From positions 7,465,001 through 7,529,000 of the forward strand of contig CM056875.1 in assembly GCA_029876055.1 (NCBI GenBank): a stretch of 64,000 nt of DNA, read 5' to 3'. The stretch's first letter is position 1. Each line of letters begins with the position of its first letter. Source of the stretch: Madurella fahalii (lineage: Eukaryota; Ascomycota; Sordariomycetes; Sordariales). The notes beneath the pieces were generated by a model. That model saw nothing but the letters and a program-made list of their open reading frames with translations. It was not told the origin of the DNA and searched no databases. Made by a program: the position numbers and the translations under genes. Of this stretch, positions 44,586 through 56,827 are shown in pieces.

Positions 44586-47500
44586 ACACGAGCGATCCGC
44601 ACCGAAAACCACCATATTTTCCAATCCGGACCAATCATTGAGCGTTACGTCAGACAACCGAACGCTACGGGTATTGCTCTTCTAGTTCACGGCCACCAAA
44701 AGTTAGGAACTTGTATAGCTGCGTTTACACCATACTTCATCCAGGTAATGATTTGCACGTGCAAATCCCCATCACACTCGTTTCTGCGGGCAGTCCGTGT
44801 CTTGGGTTTTCCTTTATCACACAATCAAAATTGCGGGCATTTCCCCGTGTGATGCCATTCGCCTGAATTATGACTTGATGTCATATATCATGGGGATAGC
44901 TCGGAGGGAGGGGGGGGGGGGGGTGTCGGGCATGGGATCAGATGAGTTCTACATTGCGCTTGGACGAAAACGACCCGAGCCGTTGTTCGTTAGAGACCGG
45001 TCTTGTCCTTACCTTAGTTCAATTATCAATTAGCTTCGCGATTTGGAACGGTATAGCCACATCTCCTCCCACAGTTTTCCCCTCCCCCTTGTCCCTGAAT
45101 GTCCTGCTCTTCCGGTCGCTCACTGACTCCTCAAAAGCTCGACCTTTACTTGCCACAGCTTCACAACAGTCTCCTCTACTATGCATCCGTATCTCTGCGT
45201 CCAGAAGACGTTTCCTTACATGCAAGCCGTGGGACTAGCCTAACCATGTCCCGGCAAGCGGCCCAAAGCCCGAAAAACTTGATTTAGTGGCGTAAAGACG
45301 ACATTCTCATCAGCCTCAGCACTGATTGTAATTAATCTTCGGAAACTAATAGTCGGCGCCAAGGCCGGCGCCACAGTTTAACCGTGGCATCTCAAGCGAC
45401 GAGGCCGGCCGTCCACCGTGCCGCTGTAAGCGCCTCGTTCTCAATGGCTAGCATGCTGTGAAATTAGAAGGCGATCCGAAGCAAGCATCATGACAATGCT
45501 TATTCGGTGCCGATTGGAGAGCTGAGGAAGAGTGTATCACAATGAATCCTGCCGCAACCCACTTGGAAGTCTCATAGGCTCCCTCCGCGATCGGGCAATC
45601 TCTTTGAAATGCACCGACGTCCGTGGGGCCAACAGGACGCGGATATCGACTCCTTGGCAAGGGCGGTTGAGGCGTGTACTACGTCGAGTTCTTTATCTCG
45701 AGGCAGACGCGGCAATAAGCGGGCACCACTCGGAGTCATCTCCCGCCTTGCTGACAGTCTGTGGCGAGCGGGTAAGTGCCCAACGTTCTCATGAGCCGTG
45801 TCCAGTTGAAGTCGCCCAAGTACGCAGTCTGCAAGCTCTGTGAACCATACATGACTCCCCTGAATATGGAATCGGCCCATTAACAGACCCGGTCCAAGCA
45901 AGGCTTCGGCACATGATAGGTGCGGACTGTGTGATACATCAGCTGTGGGACATGCCATAAAACGCTGCACCCACATGTCAAGGCGGCCAAGCAACTGAGA
46001 ACTGAATCTAGACGGCCATCGAAAAACCGATTCGGCAAACCTTGACAAATTCCCCCTTGATCCCCAGCCAACGAGACTTGAGCGCCCACGCGCGCCCTTG
46101 ACAGGCACCAGACGAAGAGCCAGCGGAGCGGGTGACAGAACCCCCATGCATAATATCAGAATTCGCAAGCCAATAGCCTTCTGGGTCAAGTACTGCAAGA
46201 TCGCGTCACATCAACGGATGTGGGTTCTGGTGGGATCGGCGGGTGGTATGAAGGGCATCACGGCCGCGGCTCTCCCTGAGACCACAACTCTACACCCTTG
46301 TCACCGTTCCTTTGCATTGCCCACCCAAGGACTCCTCGATGTCTTCGGTTGGCTATTTCCGCGGCCCAAGGATACCTAAGACGGCAAGTCGTCGAACTTC
46401 TACGTCGCTATGAGTGTCGGTTGTCCTGTACCATTATCACCCCTGGATTCTCTCTGCTTCTCTTTCTCGCGGCACTCGCGGTCGTGGTGGATTATGCAAT
46501 ATCATGACTATATAGACTCGGCAGATCGACGTATCAAGAGGGTGGATCATCGTCATGCCCCCCACGCGCCGACCAAGACGACCACCCCATGCCACTTTGT
46601 CATGGCAAAAACAAGGTCTATATGACTGCGCAGAACCGTCAGAGATACGCGTCTCTCGGATGTAACCCGGTAATCTGCATTCTATTCACACAGCCCTTAC
46701 TGGGCAACACGTGGGGGCGCAAGGATCAAGAGGGCGGAAGGCCGACAACATATAGACAACGCACCTCCCTGCTGCCCGCTTCCCAGGCAGGTTACCGGCA
46801 CCCCCTGGGTGGATCACAGAATACACACCTTTGTTTTGCCGATAGTGTTAGACATCATAGGAGCTTGGTCCGGTTCCTCTATGCCGCCCTATCAGTAACG
46901 ACGTGGCGTGGCGAGAATGAGCCAAGTGTTGCGGCACCCGAGTCCCGGACAACTCCCATCCCGCCTGGGTTTGATTTTCGCGTAGGTGTGTTGGCTCCAG
47001 CGCTGTCCCTGAGTGCAAGATCACGAGGGCAAGTCTCTAGGGAATCAGCGTCTGATCATTACCGTGCTGCTGCTGATGATGTGACGTAGCAACGAATACA
47101 AGTTCATCTTAGAGGTTCCCCTGAGCCGTCCGTCGAAACATGGACGTGCAACAAAATTTACATTTCGGCAACCAAGGCCTTTCAACCTTGGTTCTGGCGC
47201 CCTCGTAACCCGGTTCCTCGGTCATTCTCCAGTGCTTACGTCGCACAACCCGCACAGAGGCCGCCATCATTCTCCAGCATTGGCCGAGCTCCTAGGATTC
47301 CAACACACATCCAATATCAGCACACACCACCGCACACCCCTACCCCCCCGTCATGTGTACGGCAACCACCACAATCCTAGCGCCCAATGCTTTGCTGGGG
47401 TTAGAACAACGGAATATTCGGGGCTAATACCTTCCCCTTGGCTTACTCACAGTTCGGCTGACTAAAATCAAGCACTGATGATGCATAGCCTGCTCGTTTC

Positions 47501-47590
47501 GGAGAGAGTCGCCAAGTCCACGCATCTCCCCCTGAAAGCCCTCAACCTCCAATTTACCCATCCCTGAGGTTCACTCACACCCTCAGTTCT
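44586..47590. other. Gene-poor stretch, 3 kb
   Basis: No ORF with recognisable domains. Contains a G14 run at 44910-44923. Minus-strand open frame 46198-45572 (208 codons) has no domain and Ser/Arg/Leu-biased composition; I do not annotate it. Confidence 0.5.
44910..44923. repeat. Poly-G tract (G14)
   Basis: Uninterrupted G run preceded by GGAGGGA; prone to sequencing error and quadruplex formation. Confidence 0.85.
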
Positions 47591-49832
47591 TCATACCACC
47601 GACAAGCTCGTCATCCTCGCCAGGGCCCCCCTTTCCTGCTCGGCCTCAGGTTTGAGCGTTGCGCTAAAACGGCTCGCGGCGCGGATCTTTTCGCCATACG
47701 CGATGAAGCCGAACGGAACCAGCGCCAGAGCAGCGCTGATAGCTGCCAGAACCGTGCATGACCAAGCGATACCCAGGGCAGCAAGCATGTCCTCGACGGC
47801 CAGCGGGATGAGGGTGCCCGCCACGCTCCGCGTCATGCTCAGCGCTGCCAGAGCAGAGGCCGAGTAGACGCCGTAGGCGTCTGCGACATACTGATACAGT
47901 GTCAGAAGATTTTCTCGCTCGAGTGGACTATCGCGTTGCTCACATTGATCATGACCACGAAGATCAGATGGTAGGCCAGCCCATAGGGGATGGTCGCCAT
48001 CAAGGGCACAAGCCAGTGAACATCGGGACGTGCTGACCAACCGAGCCACAGCATGGAAACAACAAACATGGGCCCGGCGGCACATGCGAGAGGGAGCCGC
48101 AGATATTCTTCCCTCTTGTTGGGATGTTTGGCGCTCAGGCGCAGAGTGAAGTCATCACACCACCAACAGATGAAGCAGCCGATAAAAGTGCCGAAGCCCA
48201 CTGTTTCAGTCAGCATCCACATGTGACTTTTTAGTTGGAGCATTGGGATGCGGTAACGTACTGACTGAAAATAGAATTCCCGATATTCCGGGGCTGAAGC
48301 CGTACACGCCTCGGAATATAGCGGGAAAGATCTGTACCAACCTAGAGGCACATTAGTCAGTTCACAACGATATAGACCAGGCTCGACGACTCCTACATGT
48401 AAAATACGGCGTAGACAAAACCCAAGTATACGCAGGTGAGCGACACAATCATCTCACGGAAGAGCAGGCGCCATGGCCTCATCAAGCTTGTTGTCTGGCT
48501 CCAGGTCAGCTTTGATGATTCTTTCCGACTGTCACATAGCCACCTACACAGGTTTCCCAAAGACTTTCTCTACACAAGTCCGACGGGGCCACGAACCGCT
48601 TGCACTTGCCGTGATTCTCTTTATTCAGTCTCGCCGCCTTCTTCACCAAGATCGTAGACGCGAGCGTCTCGGGGAGCAGCAGCACGGCGCCCAGCGAGAG
48701 GGCCGCAACGACGACACCGATCCTTGCGCGCCGCAAGTTAGCGGTAGCCCGCCTCTCAGGAAGGAAATCAAACGAATAAGCGGGGGCGGGGACGAACGTA
48801 CCAGAAGACGAACCGCCACCCCATCGTGGGACTCGTATATCCCGCCAGGATGGGGGCCGCCAAGGGGCCGATAAACGTTGCCGCCGACCTGATGTCCGTT
48901 CTTATCAGCCCATACATAACCCATCATCACTATCATCAAGGCCCCCTTAAATCACCAAATACCGGACCCACACACCCACACAGCTGGTAAAAAAAAAAAA
49001 AAAAAAAAAAAAAATAACCCGGGGGAACGGAATAGAGGGTACGTACCAAATCATCAACACCCTCCCCCTCCCCACCTCGCCCTCATAAACATCCCCCAGC
49101 ACCCCACCAAACACGCTGACGGGGGGGAGCCCACGACGCCGAGGGCGAAGCGGACGGCGAGGAAGCCGGGCCAGGAGCGGACGGTGGCGGCCGCAACCGA
49201 GAGGAGGACGAAGGCGGCGGCGCCCGTGGCCAGCACCCACCAGCGGCCCACGCGGGGCGCCTCGCTCAGCGGCGCGAAGAGGAGCGGGCCGAAGACGAAC
49301 CCGGCCAGGTACAGCGACGCGGGCAGCACCGAGTCGGGCCCCGCCGCGGGGACGCCGAAGGACTCCGGCAGCGGCGGGACCAGGTTGGACGGCAGCGTTG
49401 AGGAGAAGGACGTGTTGATGCAGCTGAGGGTCGCGGTGACGAGGATGAGCGTTTTGGTGGTCTGCGCGAAAGGGATTACACGGGATTGCGTGCGTCAGGT
49501 CAGTGTTGTTGTCAATTGAGATGGTGAGAATGGGTGATTTGGAACGAGGGGGGAAAGAGGGGGGGGGGGGGGGGGTGAAAAGGGGGGGGGTGGGAAGGGG
49601 AGGGGGAGGGAGGTTGACTCACGGTTGACCAGTTGTAGGGGTTGGCCGGGTCGTTGGGTTCAAACGAGACTATGGTGAGGTTTTCGTGGGTTGGTAACGA
49701 GGGTGGCTGGTGTTGGGTGTGGGACTTGTGGCCGTCGTCATCGTTGGTCAGGGGTAGACTGTTCCGGCTGCTGCTGGTGGAGAGGGAGACCGGAGACGGT
49801 TTCTCAATGTCTATAGGGCAGTGTTGGGCCAT
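47591..49832 (-). CDS. MFS transporter, DHA1 polyamine/drug type (apparent frameshift)
   Basis: Twelve-helix secondary transporter, 532 aa if one base is restored. Exons: 49832-49623, 49461-49047, 48888-48802, 48722-48606, 48528-48397, 48341-48262, 48200-47944, 47890-47591. The N-tail ends FEPNDPANPYNWS, the signature preceding helix 1 in this group. Then LPASLYLAGFVFGPLLFAPLSE, the motif-A equivalent, and ARWGRG-type loop. At the G7 run (49121-49127 on +), SP becomes PVSVFGGVLGDVYEGEVGRGRVLMIW only with one more C on the coding strand. Further on: SAATFIGPLAAPILAGYTSPTMGWRFVFW, LLLPETLASTILVKKAARLNKENHG, SLMRPWRLLFREMIVSLTCVYLGFVYAVFYM, and a C-half ending FGFIAYGEKIRAASRF. Introns 1 and 2 hold a G17 and an A26 run. 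Substrate unknown. Confidence 0.82.
48989..49014. repeat. Poly-A tract (A26) in MFS intron 2
   Basis: On the transcribed minus strand this is a T26 run within the intron between exons 2 and 3; length is likely imprecise. Confidence 0.9.
49121..49127 (-). other. Probable single-base deletion in G7 run (second MFS)
   Basis: Frame changes by -1 in the coding strand C7. With C8 the reading is GVVGSPPVSVFGGVLGDVY, the TM4-5 motif of this transporter group; with C7 it runs into a stop after ARWGGGGC. Confidence 0.75.
49559..49590. repeat. G17 and G9 tracts in MFS intron 1
   Basis: Two G runs, 49559-49575 and 49582-49590, separated by TGAAAA, with further GGG triplets to 49610. On the coding strand they are C runs. 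Strong quadruplex potential. Confidence 0.85.
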
Positions 49833-51744
49833 AGTGTATATTGTTGATCAGATCTGGGTAACGGGCGTCAAGTTGGCTTGTGGATGTCGAGAGATGTCCA
49901 GGTTCCTCCTGGAGAATAGATGTGGTGGGTGATACCGATGCGTCCTCGACATGGCAACACAATGGTGCGGCCAAAGCCCTCTTTTATCGTCATCTATGCT
50001 GCCGCCGACCCTTTCTAGACCCCCGGGGCCAGAAGTCCGACAACGTCCTGTACATGGGACGCCTTCCGGCTTCGACGCAGGAGCCATCGTGAGTTGTCAA
50101 ACGTCGGGGGCCATGGACTTGCAGAGGCCAGGGCGGGACTCTCATCCTACACACCTCTCCGAGGATTGGGAAGCGCATCTCTAGCGTTGTGATACGGAAT
50201 CTAGACTGCGGCAGTTAGTTAGCACCGTGTCTCTGCTGCTGGAAACGGCCGACGTTTTCTTGGGGGCGCCTAGACACGGTGAGAGCTCTCGACACTTCGC
50301 GTACCCGCCACTTGATGGGTCATTTTTGGGGAATATTTTCCGACCACCGAAGGGCCTGGCCGTCACTAGGGCATCTCGTCCGATGACGGCCTGCGGTGCT
50401 GTACCGTGCAAGTCCGATGGTAGTCCGGTGTCTCGAGGCGGCCAGCCTGGAGGCTAGCACCGGTTGATATCATCTTGGCTCCACAGGTCTCGTGTTGACG
50501 GCAGTCCAATATATCTTATTGGTCCGAATCCCTGCCTGGGCGCTCTCGATTATGGCCTACAGCTCAAGCCGAGGCCTGGGTGCCGTACCCTCTCCGCAGT
50601 CCATCCAAGCTCTGTAGAGAGATAAGACAGGAATGTGTGAATAGCTGCATTGTTTGACGATGGATATGGAAGGCGAAAGAAATCTGAAGAGCACCCAGAG
50701 GTGAGCCAATCTGGCTGTGGCGGTCAAGAATCGCCCAATGCTACAATAGCTGGTTGAGCAGCATACTCCGACGTGAACGACACCAACGTTCGGGTATGAC
50801 ACATCGACCTTGATCATTGGCCAACGGCAAGCATCTCATCCAACTTCACAAACCACAATGGTGAAGGCGTCCAACGGAAGCGGTGAAACCTGAACGACAT
50901 CGAGGCGTTCGCGATGGTGGCCAACCACCTGTGCAGTAGAGCCGAAACGTCTCCGATGGACAACGGGGGAAAGAGCCGCTCCTCCTTGCAGTAGATGATA
51001 GATCCGCCCCTTTCCATGTCAGGCCTGACATGGTGCATGAACCTGGTCCGCCCCGTTCATGGCCCACGGGGCGGCCTAGACCCGATTGGTCCCAGCTACT
51101 GCAAGAGGTCATCTGCCGTTCACGATCGTGCTCGGTCTACCAGGGGCCGAACGGAGTCTGATATCAGACTGACGGCTCGCCATGCCGAGCCGGCAAAGAT
51201 CAGACCCCATTGCTCCGGTATCGATCCGGTCGAGGGCCCACTCCCGAGGAGCTCTGCCGGGTATTAGCTAACTGGAATGCAGACGTACCTGTAGACAGAC
51301 CGCTTGTCATATTGGCACCGAGTCTGGCCATGGAACCCGTGAGACGAGATTCGTTACTGGCACATTGCTCAGTCAATGCATTGTCCCTGTTCGAACGGAG
51401 CCTGGTGAGCATACAAAGCTCGTGTGAAACGGAAGCCCGAGTGCAAATCTCAATAGAATAGGCAAAAAGGGGTATACTATGTAGACCCAACACCACCAGT
51501 ATCGTTTCCCATAACACATTAGTCCCGGTCTCCCTCGCAGTAAACGCCAAACCAAGGTATCGTATGCAAACAGTGCTTTGCCAAGCTGCAACCGCAAACA
51601 TGCCGTCCGAGAAGGCTGCATTCAGCCTAGCTCACCAACATTGACCTCACCGACGCACCAAAACGCACTCCGCCCCCCTGACATGAGATATGCGTGAGTG
51701 GAGAGGGTATCTTGTACCAAACCGAACGCCCCAAAGTCCCAAAA
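49833..51744. other. Intergenic region, 1.9 kb
   Basis: MFS promoter side and 3' flank of the acyltransferase gene. No gene or RNA recognised; short ORFs have no domain character. Confidence 0.55.
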
Positions 51745-53184
51745 TCAAGGAGACAACCGGCTCCACAATTTGAGGATCGAGTTGATCATCAGGCCAAAGG
51801 CGCCAAATAGGCCGAGTACGGCGAAGATCTGGAGAAATTCGAACCAATGCCGAGTCCGCACTTCCGTCTCAAGAAAGCCTTCTTGGCCCTTGGTGAGGAC
51901 TTCGGACGGGCTAGCCGGAAAGCGGCCGGTAGAGATGTACTGCTCCATAAGAGCATCTTTCTCGTACCACCGTTCACGCAGCCAAAGGTCGAATTGCCCC
52001 TGGTCATCCAGCGGAATGTCGGCGACGCGGAATCGACGCCAGTAGAAGTTGACCGACTTTGGCGGCTGACCGCGGAAGTACGTGCCCGAGAGGGTAAAGA
52101 GTTTCTCACCGAATTGGCCCCGTCTAGACGAGCTGTCAGTCAACGAAACCCAGAGGTGTTAGGAGCAAGCGGAACATACGGAATGCCCTCGTACGCTACA
52201 GTGCAGTCGTAGACGTATTCGACGGTGCCCTTGAGCTCGTTCAGGCAAAAGTATATGCCAGTGCTTCTAGGGAGCAGCATGTGCTCCGGGTCCTTCACCC
52301 CAATCTTCTCGGCCCATTTTGCCGATTTGTTCCTGCCATTCTGCGAGGCGTTTGTCCCTTCGGGAAACAATAGCAGCCACATGGGATTGAGGTAGCTCTT
52401 CCCATCAGGGGCTGTATGCCGGGTCTTGAGCTTCCCAAGGCGATGGGCCAACCGCGGCTGGTCGACAGCCATTTTGCGCGACATGAAGATGAAGCCGTAG
52501 AACATCATGCCCGGCCCTACGATAGGGATGTACTTGAGTGACTCTTTGAGGATGATGTAGATTGAACCGTGCATCTTGGGCCTGTTGGCGTAGCCAACCC
52601 ACCAGAGATACGACCAGTCTGTGTAGATCTGCACTGGCCGTCAGCTTCCGCAACGGTGACCATGCGGACGCGCCCGACATACCTGGTGGTTCGCAATCAT
52701 GATCATGCGTTCGGGAAACGAGAATTCCACCAGGCCATCCTCGGTTTTCCGCATCTGGTCTGCCACCGAGGCATCGCCGCTGATGCGTATTGTCGTAGGG
52801 CCCCACCAGTGTGTCGCTGTGGTGATCAAGAGCCCAAACGACCGCTTCGTCAGGGACATGTAGACGTAGAAGAGGTCGCGGTCGATCCAGTAGAGGGGGG
52901 CGCCGAGGAACTGGGTTGCGTTGATTCTGCCATGTTGCGGTGACGCCTGTCAGCTGCGATGCCTTACAGCACAAGAGGTGGACGGGGTAGAGGCGTGCAC
53001 GGAATACATACGCAATCGCGCACGTCATAAAGTAGACGCCAAACGAGAGGCCCCGAAGCACCTGCACCAGGCGGCCGTGCTTCTCCTTGCCGGACGGGTG
53101 GCTACTCGGAGCCGGGGCGGCACCCGCCGGGACGGGATCGGCCGGCGGCTGCGCCGGCACACGATGACGCAAATCCGCAGCCAT
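51745..53184 (-). CDS. Lysophospholipid acyltransferase (PlsC/LPLAT superfamily)
   Basis: 414 aa; exons 53184-53012, 52926-52683, 52628-52180, 52123-51745. Membrane acyltransferase that transfers an acyl chain from CoA to a lysophospholipid; the closest group I recognise includes yeast Cst26/Psi1 and human LCLAT1/AGPAT-like enzymes that remodel phosphatidylinositol. Catalytic block I, ANHQIYTDW (His138-x4-Asp143), spans intron 2; block II/III is GPGMMFYGFIFMSRK with the substrate loop; LFPEGTN at 227-232 is the acceptor motif; and YDCTVAYEGIPRGQ matches block IV, split by intron 3. A first hydrophobic helix (GLSFGVYFMTCAIAINATQF) and a terminal pair (FEFLQIFAVLGLFGAFGLMINSIL) anchor it in the ER. 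Shares a 0.9-kb divergent promoter with the NAD kinase gene. Confidence 0.9.
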
Positions 53185-54101
53185 TTGGAAGTCGACGTTC
53201 GAGACGGCGGATGCGAAAGGGGAACAAGCGGTCGGAGCGGGGAAAGAGGGATCCAAGCTTCAGTTATGGGAGCGCAAATGGCATTGGAGCCAAAGCCGGG
53301 TAGGCTGGGCTGACAAGTTGCAAGGGAGCCCGAGGTTGACCGCAAGGCAGGCAGCCCGCTGCAGGCACGCACGCGAGCTGGACTGAGCGTTTGGTGCGGC
53401 GGTCTCGGGAGGGCGAACCGCCCTGGATATGGCGTTGCACCTGTCCCCCCGGTCCAAAGACTACTAACAATCCAGAAGTCGTGGCACAACCGCTAGCGAA
53501 GGCATCATGGCGGACACCTGGCTCAGAAACCAGAACCGACTCTGTGATACAGGCAAGGAGATCAGATGGACAAATGTCGTGTGCGGCAGCAGCTGGAGCT
53601 GTCCCAGGTCATCCGAGATGTCCTGACTCGCATGGTTCGGATGCGCCCGCTCCAACCACTAATAAGACCAGTCACCCAAAGCCCAGGCCCACCACGAGAA
53701 ATGCCGATTCCACGGGGGCTGTTGCTGGATTGAGCTTGGACCATGTGAGGCCCGCACGGGGGATGCGCTTGGAATACAGCGCTCTCCCATTGGCTCTCTG
53801 TCGTCCCGTAGATGGATACCTTCGGCTGCTGTCTTCAGAAATCCGCTCTGTCTTCGACCCTGGCAACTCCTCCAAGTTGGAGCTCACCAGAGCGCGGATC
53901 CACTCCGTCAGAGAATGGACCCTTGAATCTCGAGCTGTGCCATTACGAGGCACATCATCAAGAGCTTCAACGCGCGTCGGAAATTACGACGAAACGAAGC
54001 GGCCTACAAACCCCGAACATGTCGTCATGTCGGGGTTATCATATCCGGCTCAAGATCGCCACGTCCGTCTTCTTGCTCGCCTGGCCTTGAATTCGCCCAC
54101 G
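53185..54101. other. Divergent promoter, acyltransferase and NAD kinase
   Basis: 917 nt between two start codons. The + strand stays open from 53391 into the NAD kinase frame, but that upstream translation lacks family similarity and I treat it as leader. Confidence 0.6.
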
Positions 54102-55519
54102 ATGGCCGCGCCGGGACGCTTTTGCCCGAGACTCGGAGGCGCTGGAGCGCGCCGGCTCTTCTCCGTGTCGGCAAGCAGCAGGCAGGTCCTCGACGTCGCG
54201 ACACTCCCGGATCGCACCGTCCCTCACTACCAGCAGACCAAGACGTCATCGCTGCTCTCGCTCCACTGGCCACAGCCGCCGCGCAATATCCTGCTGATGC
54301 CCAAGCTACATGCGCCGCATGTCACCGCTAAGGCCGTCGAGTTCGCCAAGCATATCCACAGCAACTATCCGGGTTTAAATCTCGTCTTCGAGAACCACGT
54401 TGCTAAGCACATCCACGAGACGCTGCCATTTCCCATCTATACCACCGCGCCGAGCGATGCCCCGACCCAGTTCGCCCAGAAGATTGATCTCGTCACAACC
54501 ATGGGCGGCGACGGCACCATCCTACGTGCGGCGAGCCTGTTCTCCATGCACAACAGCGTCCCTCCAATCCTGTCTTTTAGTATGGGCACCCTCGGCTTCC
54601 TCGGAGAGTGGAAGTTTGGCGAGTACAAGCGGGCGTGGAGGGAGTGCTATATGAGCGGCTGCTCTGTCACGGTGGAAGATCTAGTCGACCCTCATACTCG
54701 AGAAGCCGCGTCGGGCCAGCGGCTGGCGGACAATCTGTGTTACACCCCGCCGGTCGACGGGTGGGACAGCGTTCGCGGCAACGGGAAGTGCATGGGCCTG
54801 AGCCGGACCTCCAAGATCCTCCTTCGCAATAGGCTGCGCGTCGGCATCTACGACAGCGAAGGCCGCAACATCAACGAGCAGCTCCTCCCCACCTCCACCG
54901 CGGAGCTCGACCTCGGCAGCCCCGCCGACATCAACCACCATGCCCCTCTCTTCCCCCCAGCGGCCAGATCCCCCCTTACCTACACGCCATCAACGAAGTC
55001 TCCATCGACCGCGGCTCCCACCCGCACCTGGCCATCATCGACATCTACGTCAACTCGCATTTCCTGACGGAAGCCGTCGCCGACGGCATGCTGATCAGCA
55101 CCCCGACGGGGTCGACCGCCTACTCCCTCAGCGCCGGCGGCTCCATCGTCCACCCGCTCGTCAAGTCCCTGCTCATCACGCCCATTAGCCCCCGCAGCCT
55201 GAGCTTCCGCCCGCTGGTGCTGCCGCTGCATACCAAGGTGGTGCTGAAGCTGAGCAAGCGGAACCGTGGGCGGGAGCTGCCCGTTAGCATTGACGGGAAG
55301 CGGCGCGCGGGGGTTACCATCGGGATGGAGGTGAGAGTGGAGGGTGAGAAGCTCGAGCGGACGCCCGACGGGTGGAGGGGCGGGGTGCCGTGCGTTATCC
55401 GCGCCTCGTCGAGGGGCGACGGGGAAGGGTTCGCCGAGGATGACGATTCGTGGGTCGGGGGTCTGAACGGGCTGCTGAAGTTCAATTATCCTTTTGGAGA
55501 CCCTGGGCAGTCGAACTGA
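54102..55519 (+). CDS. POS5: Mitochondrial NAD/NADH kinase (Pos5-like; apparent frameshift)
   Basis: Phosphorylates NAD(H) to NADP(H) with ATP, supplying mitochondrial NADPH; 472 aa if one base is restored, no introns. ATG 54102 starts an Arg/Ser-rich, acid-poor presequence (MAAPGRFCPRLGGAGARRLFSVSASS) typical of mitochondrial import. Motifs in order: LVTTMGGDGTILRAASLF (GGDG, ATP binding), PPILSFSMGTLGFLGEW, RVGIYDSEG, LHAINEVSIDRGSHPHLAIIDIYVN (NE), and ADGMLISTPTGSTAYSLSAGG. The C6 run 54953-54958 causes a one-base slip: LFPPSGQIPPYLHAINEVS needs seven Cs. TTCCCCCCAG resembles an acceptor, but the only phase-compatible donor would remove conserved sequence. S. cerevisiae Pos5 is the characterised relative. 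Confidence 0.87.
54953..54958 (+). other. Probable single-base deletion in C6 run (NAD kinase)
   Basis: Upstream and downstream halves of an intact-looking NAD kinase sit one base out of phase across this run; adding one C gives an uninterrupted kinase. Confidence 0.8.
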
Positions 55520-56192
55520 GGGGCATGTTTGTTTGCTTGTTTGTTTCTTTGTTGGCTGCATGTACGATTGGTGTGAGCCGGGGATGGCGCTGGCTCTTGT
55601 TTAAGTGCCTGCATGGATGGCATCGATGAACATTTGATACCCCCCGCAAATATATGCTGTACGGAAATCTGGGACTTTTCTGATTGTTTCTGGGGTTTGA
55701 TTTGGGTGGGATTGAGCGGGATACATGGATCGATGTCGCATGTCTCGACCAGGGAAGCAGAGGACATAGATCTTAAGAAACCCTGGGCTTCGAATCTTAG
55801 CGCCAACAGATCGACTTATCCAAGACTGCGTCAAGATGCATGACGTGACCAGCCACAAAGCTTGTAAGACTACAGCGGTTCTTCCTAGACATTTGGATGC
55901 GGTGGGGATATGCAACATCACAAACGGGAATGGACACATCGGAACCAAAGTGAAGGAAGGCCATCAACATCCGACATCAGCATTATACATAATTACGCAC
56001 TGCTCATGTACAGCTAGATCGAAGCAGCTTCCCAAGATTATAACGACTCCTTGCTAAAGTTTTTCGTGTCGTTTTCATACCGTCTTTTCAATTCAAGGGC
56101 ATTCCCACCATCCACCGTCACTCATCGCCTCATTAATACAACCCAACCCGCACATCAATCCATCTCCATCTCAACCTCAACCCATCGTCACT
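55520..56192. other. Tail-to-tail intergenic region
   Basis: 3' flanks of the NAD kinase (+) and CFEM gene (-). No gene or RNA recognised. Confidence 0.6.
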
Positions 56193-56827
56193 TTAGAGAG
56201 CAGCGATGGCACCAAGAGCGAGCATGCCCAGGCTGCCGATGTAGCCGGCAACGGCAGCGCCGCCGGTGACGGGCTCCGAGGTGGTGGCCGGAGGCGGCAT
56301 GGTGCCGTTGTTGGTCGAGGTCGGGGCGGGGGTGACGATGGAGCCCGGGGACGAGGTCGAGGTCTCATCGTCTCCACCGGTCGGGGTCGAGGTCTCCTCC
56401 TCCGTGGCGGTGGAGGTAGAAGTCACGGTGAGGGTGTCGGTGATGGTGGTGGTGTCGTCGCCGCCCTCATCGCCCCCGCCGACCTGGGAGCAGAACTCTT
56501 CCGTGGCAGGGAGGACCTCGTCTGCGGGGTTATTTCGTTAGTTTTCTTCTCTTGAATGTAGACCCCGGGGGGGGGCAAGGGGAGGGAAGGGGGAAATAAC
56601 ATACTCTGCGCAACATCCTCACCGCACTCCTCGATCACGCAAGGGGTGGCGGCAGTGGTGAGCTCCTCCCTGTTCTCGCAGACGCAGGCGAAATCGGTCA
56701 GATCGCAGGGGGTGCCGGTAGAGATGGCGGTCATGATGCACTGCAGGGCGCACTGGGGGAAGAGGCCGATGTCCTGGGCGGACGCCACGGCGGCAAGGCC
56801 GGCAGCGAGGACAGTGGTGTACTTCAT
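56193..56827 (-). CDS. CFEM-domain GPI-anchored cell-wall protein
   Basis: 183 aa; exons 56827-56605 and 56521-56193. A signal peptide (MKYTTVLAAGLAAVASA) is followed at once by a CFEM domain with all eight cysteines: PQCALQC, TPCDLTDFACVC, TPCVIEEC and, after the intron, FC. The Asp in LTDFAC is at the position used for heme-iron coordination in Candida CFEM proteins. Next comes an acidic Gly patch and a long Ser/Thr/Pro-rich stalk (TTTITDTLTVTSTSTATEEE...) suited to O-mannosylation, then Asn-Gly-Thr and a C-terminal hydrophobic segment (AAVAGYIGSLGMLALGAIAAL) that fits a GPI signal. Roles known for such proteins include heme or iron capture, adhesion and host interaction. Which applies here cannot be told. 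Confidence 0.93.

Noticed and set aside
45572..46198. 208-codon minus-strand ORF in the 44.6-47.6 kb gap
   Set aside because: No domain, no splice partners, and biased composition; treated as chance.
53391..54101. N-terminal extension of NAD kinase by over 230 codons
   Set aside because: No family similarity and no targeting character; the ATG at 54102 gives a proper mitochondrial presequence.
54761..54960. Intron ending at TTCCCCCCAG in NAD kinase
   Set aside because: The only donor in phase would excise the conserved RVGIYDSEG region.
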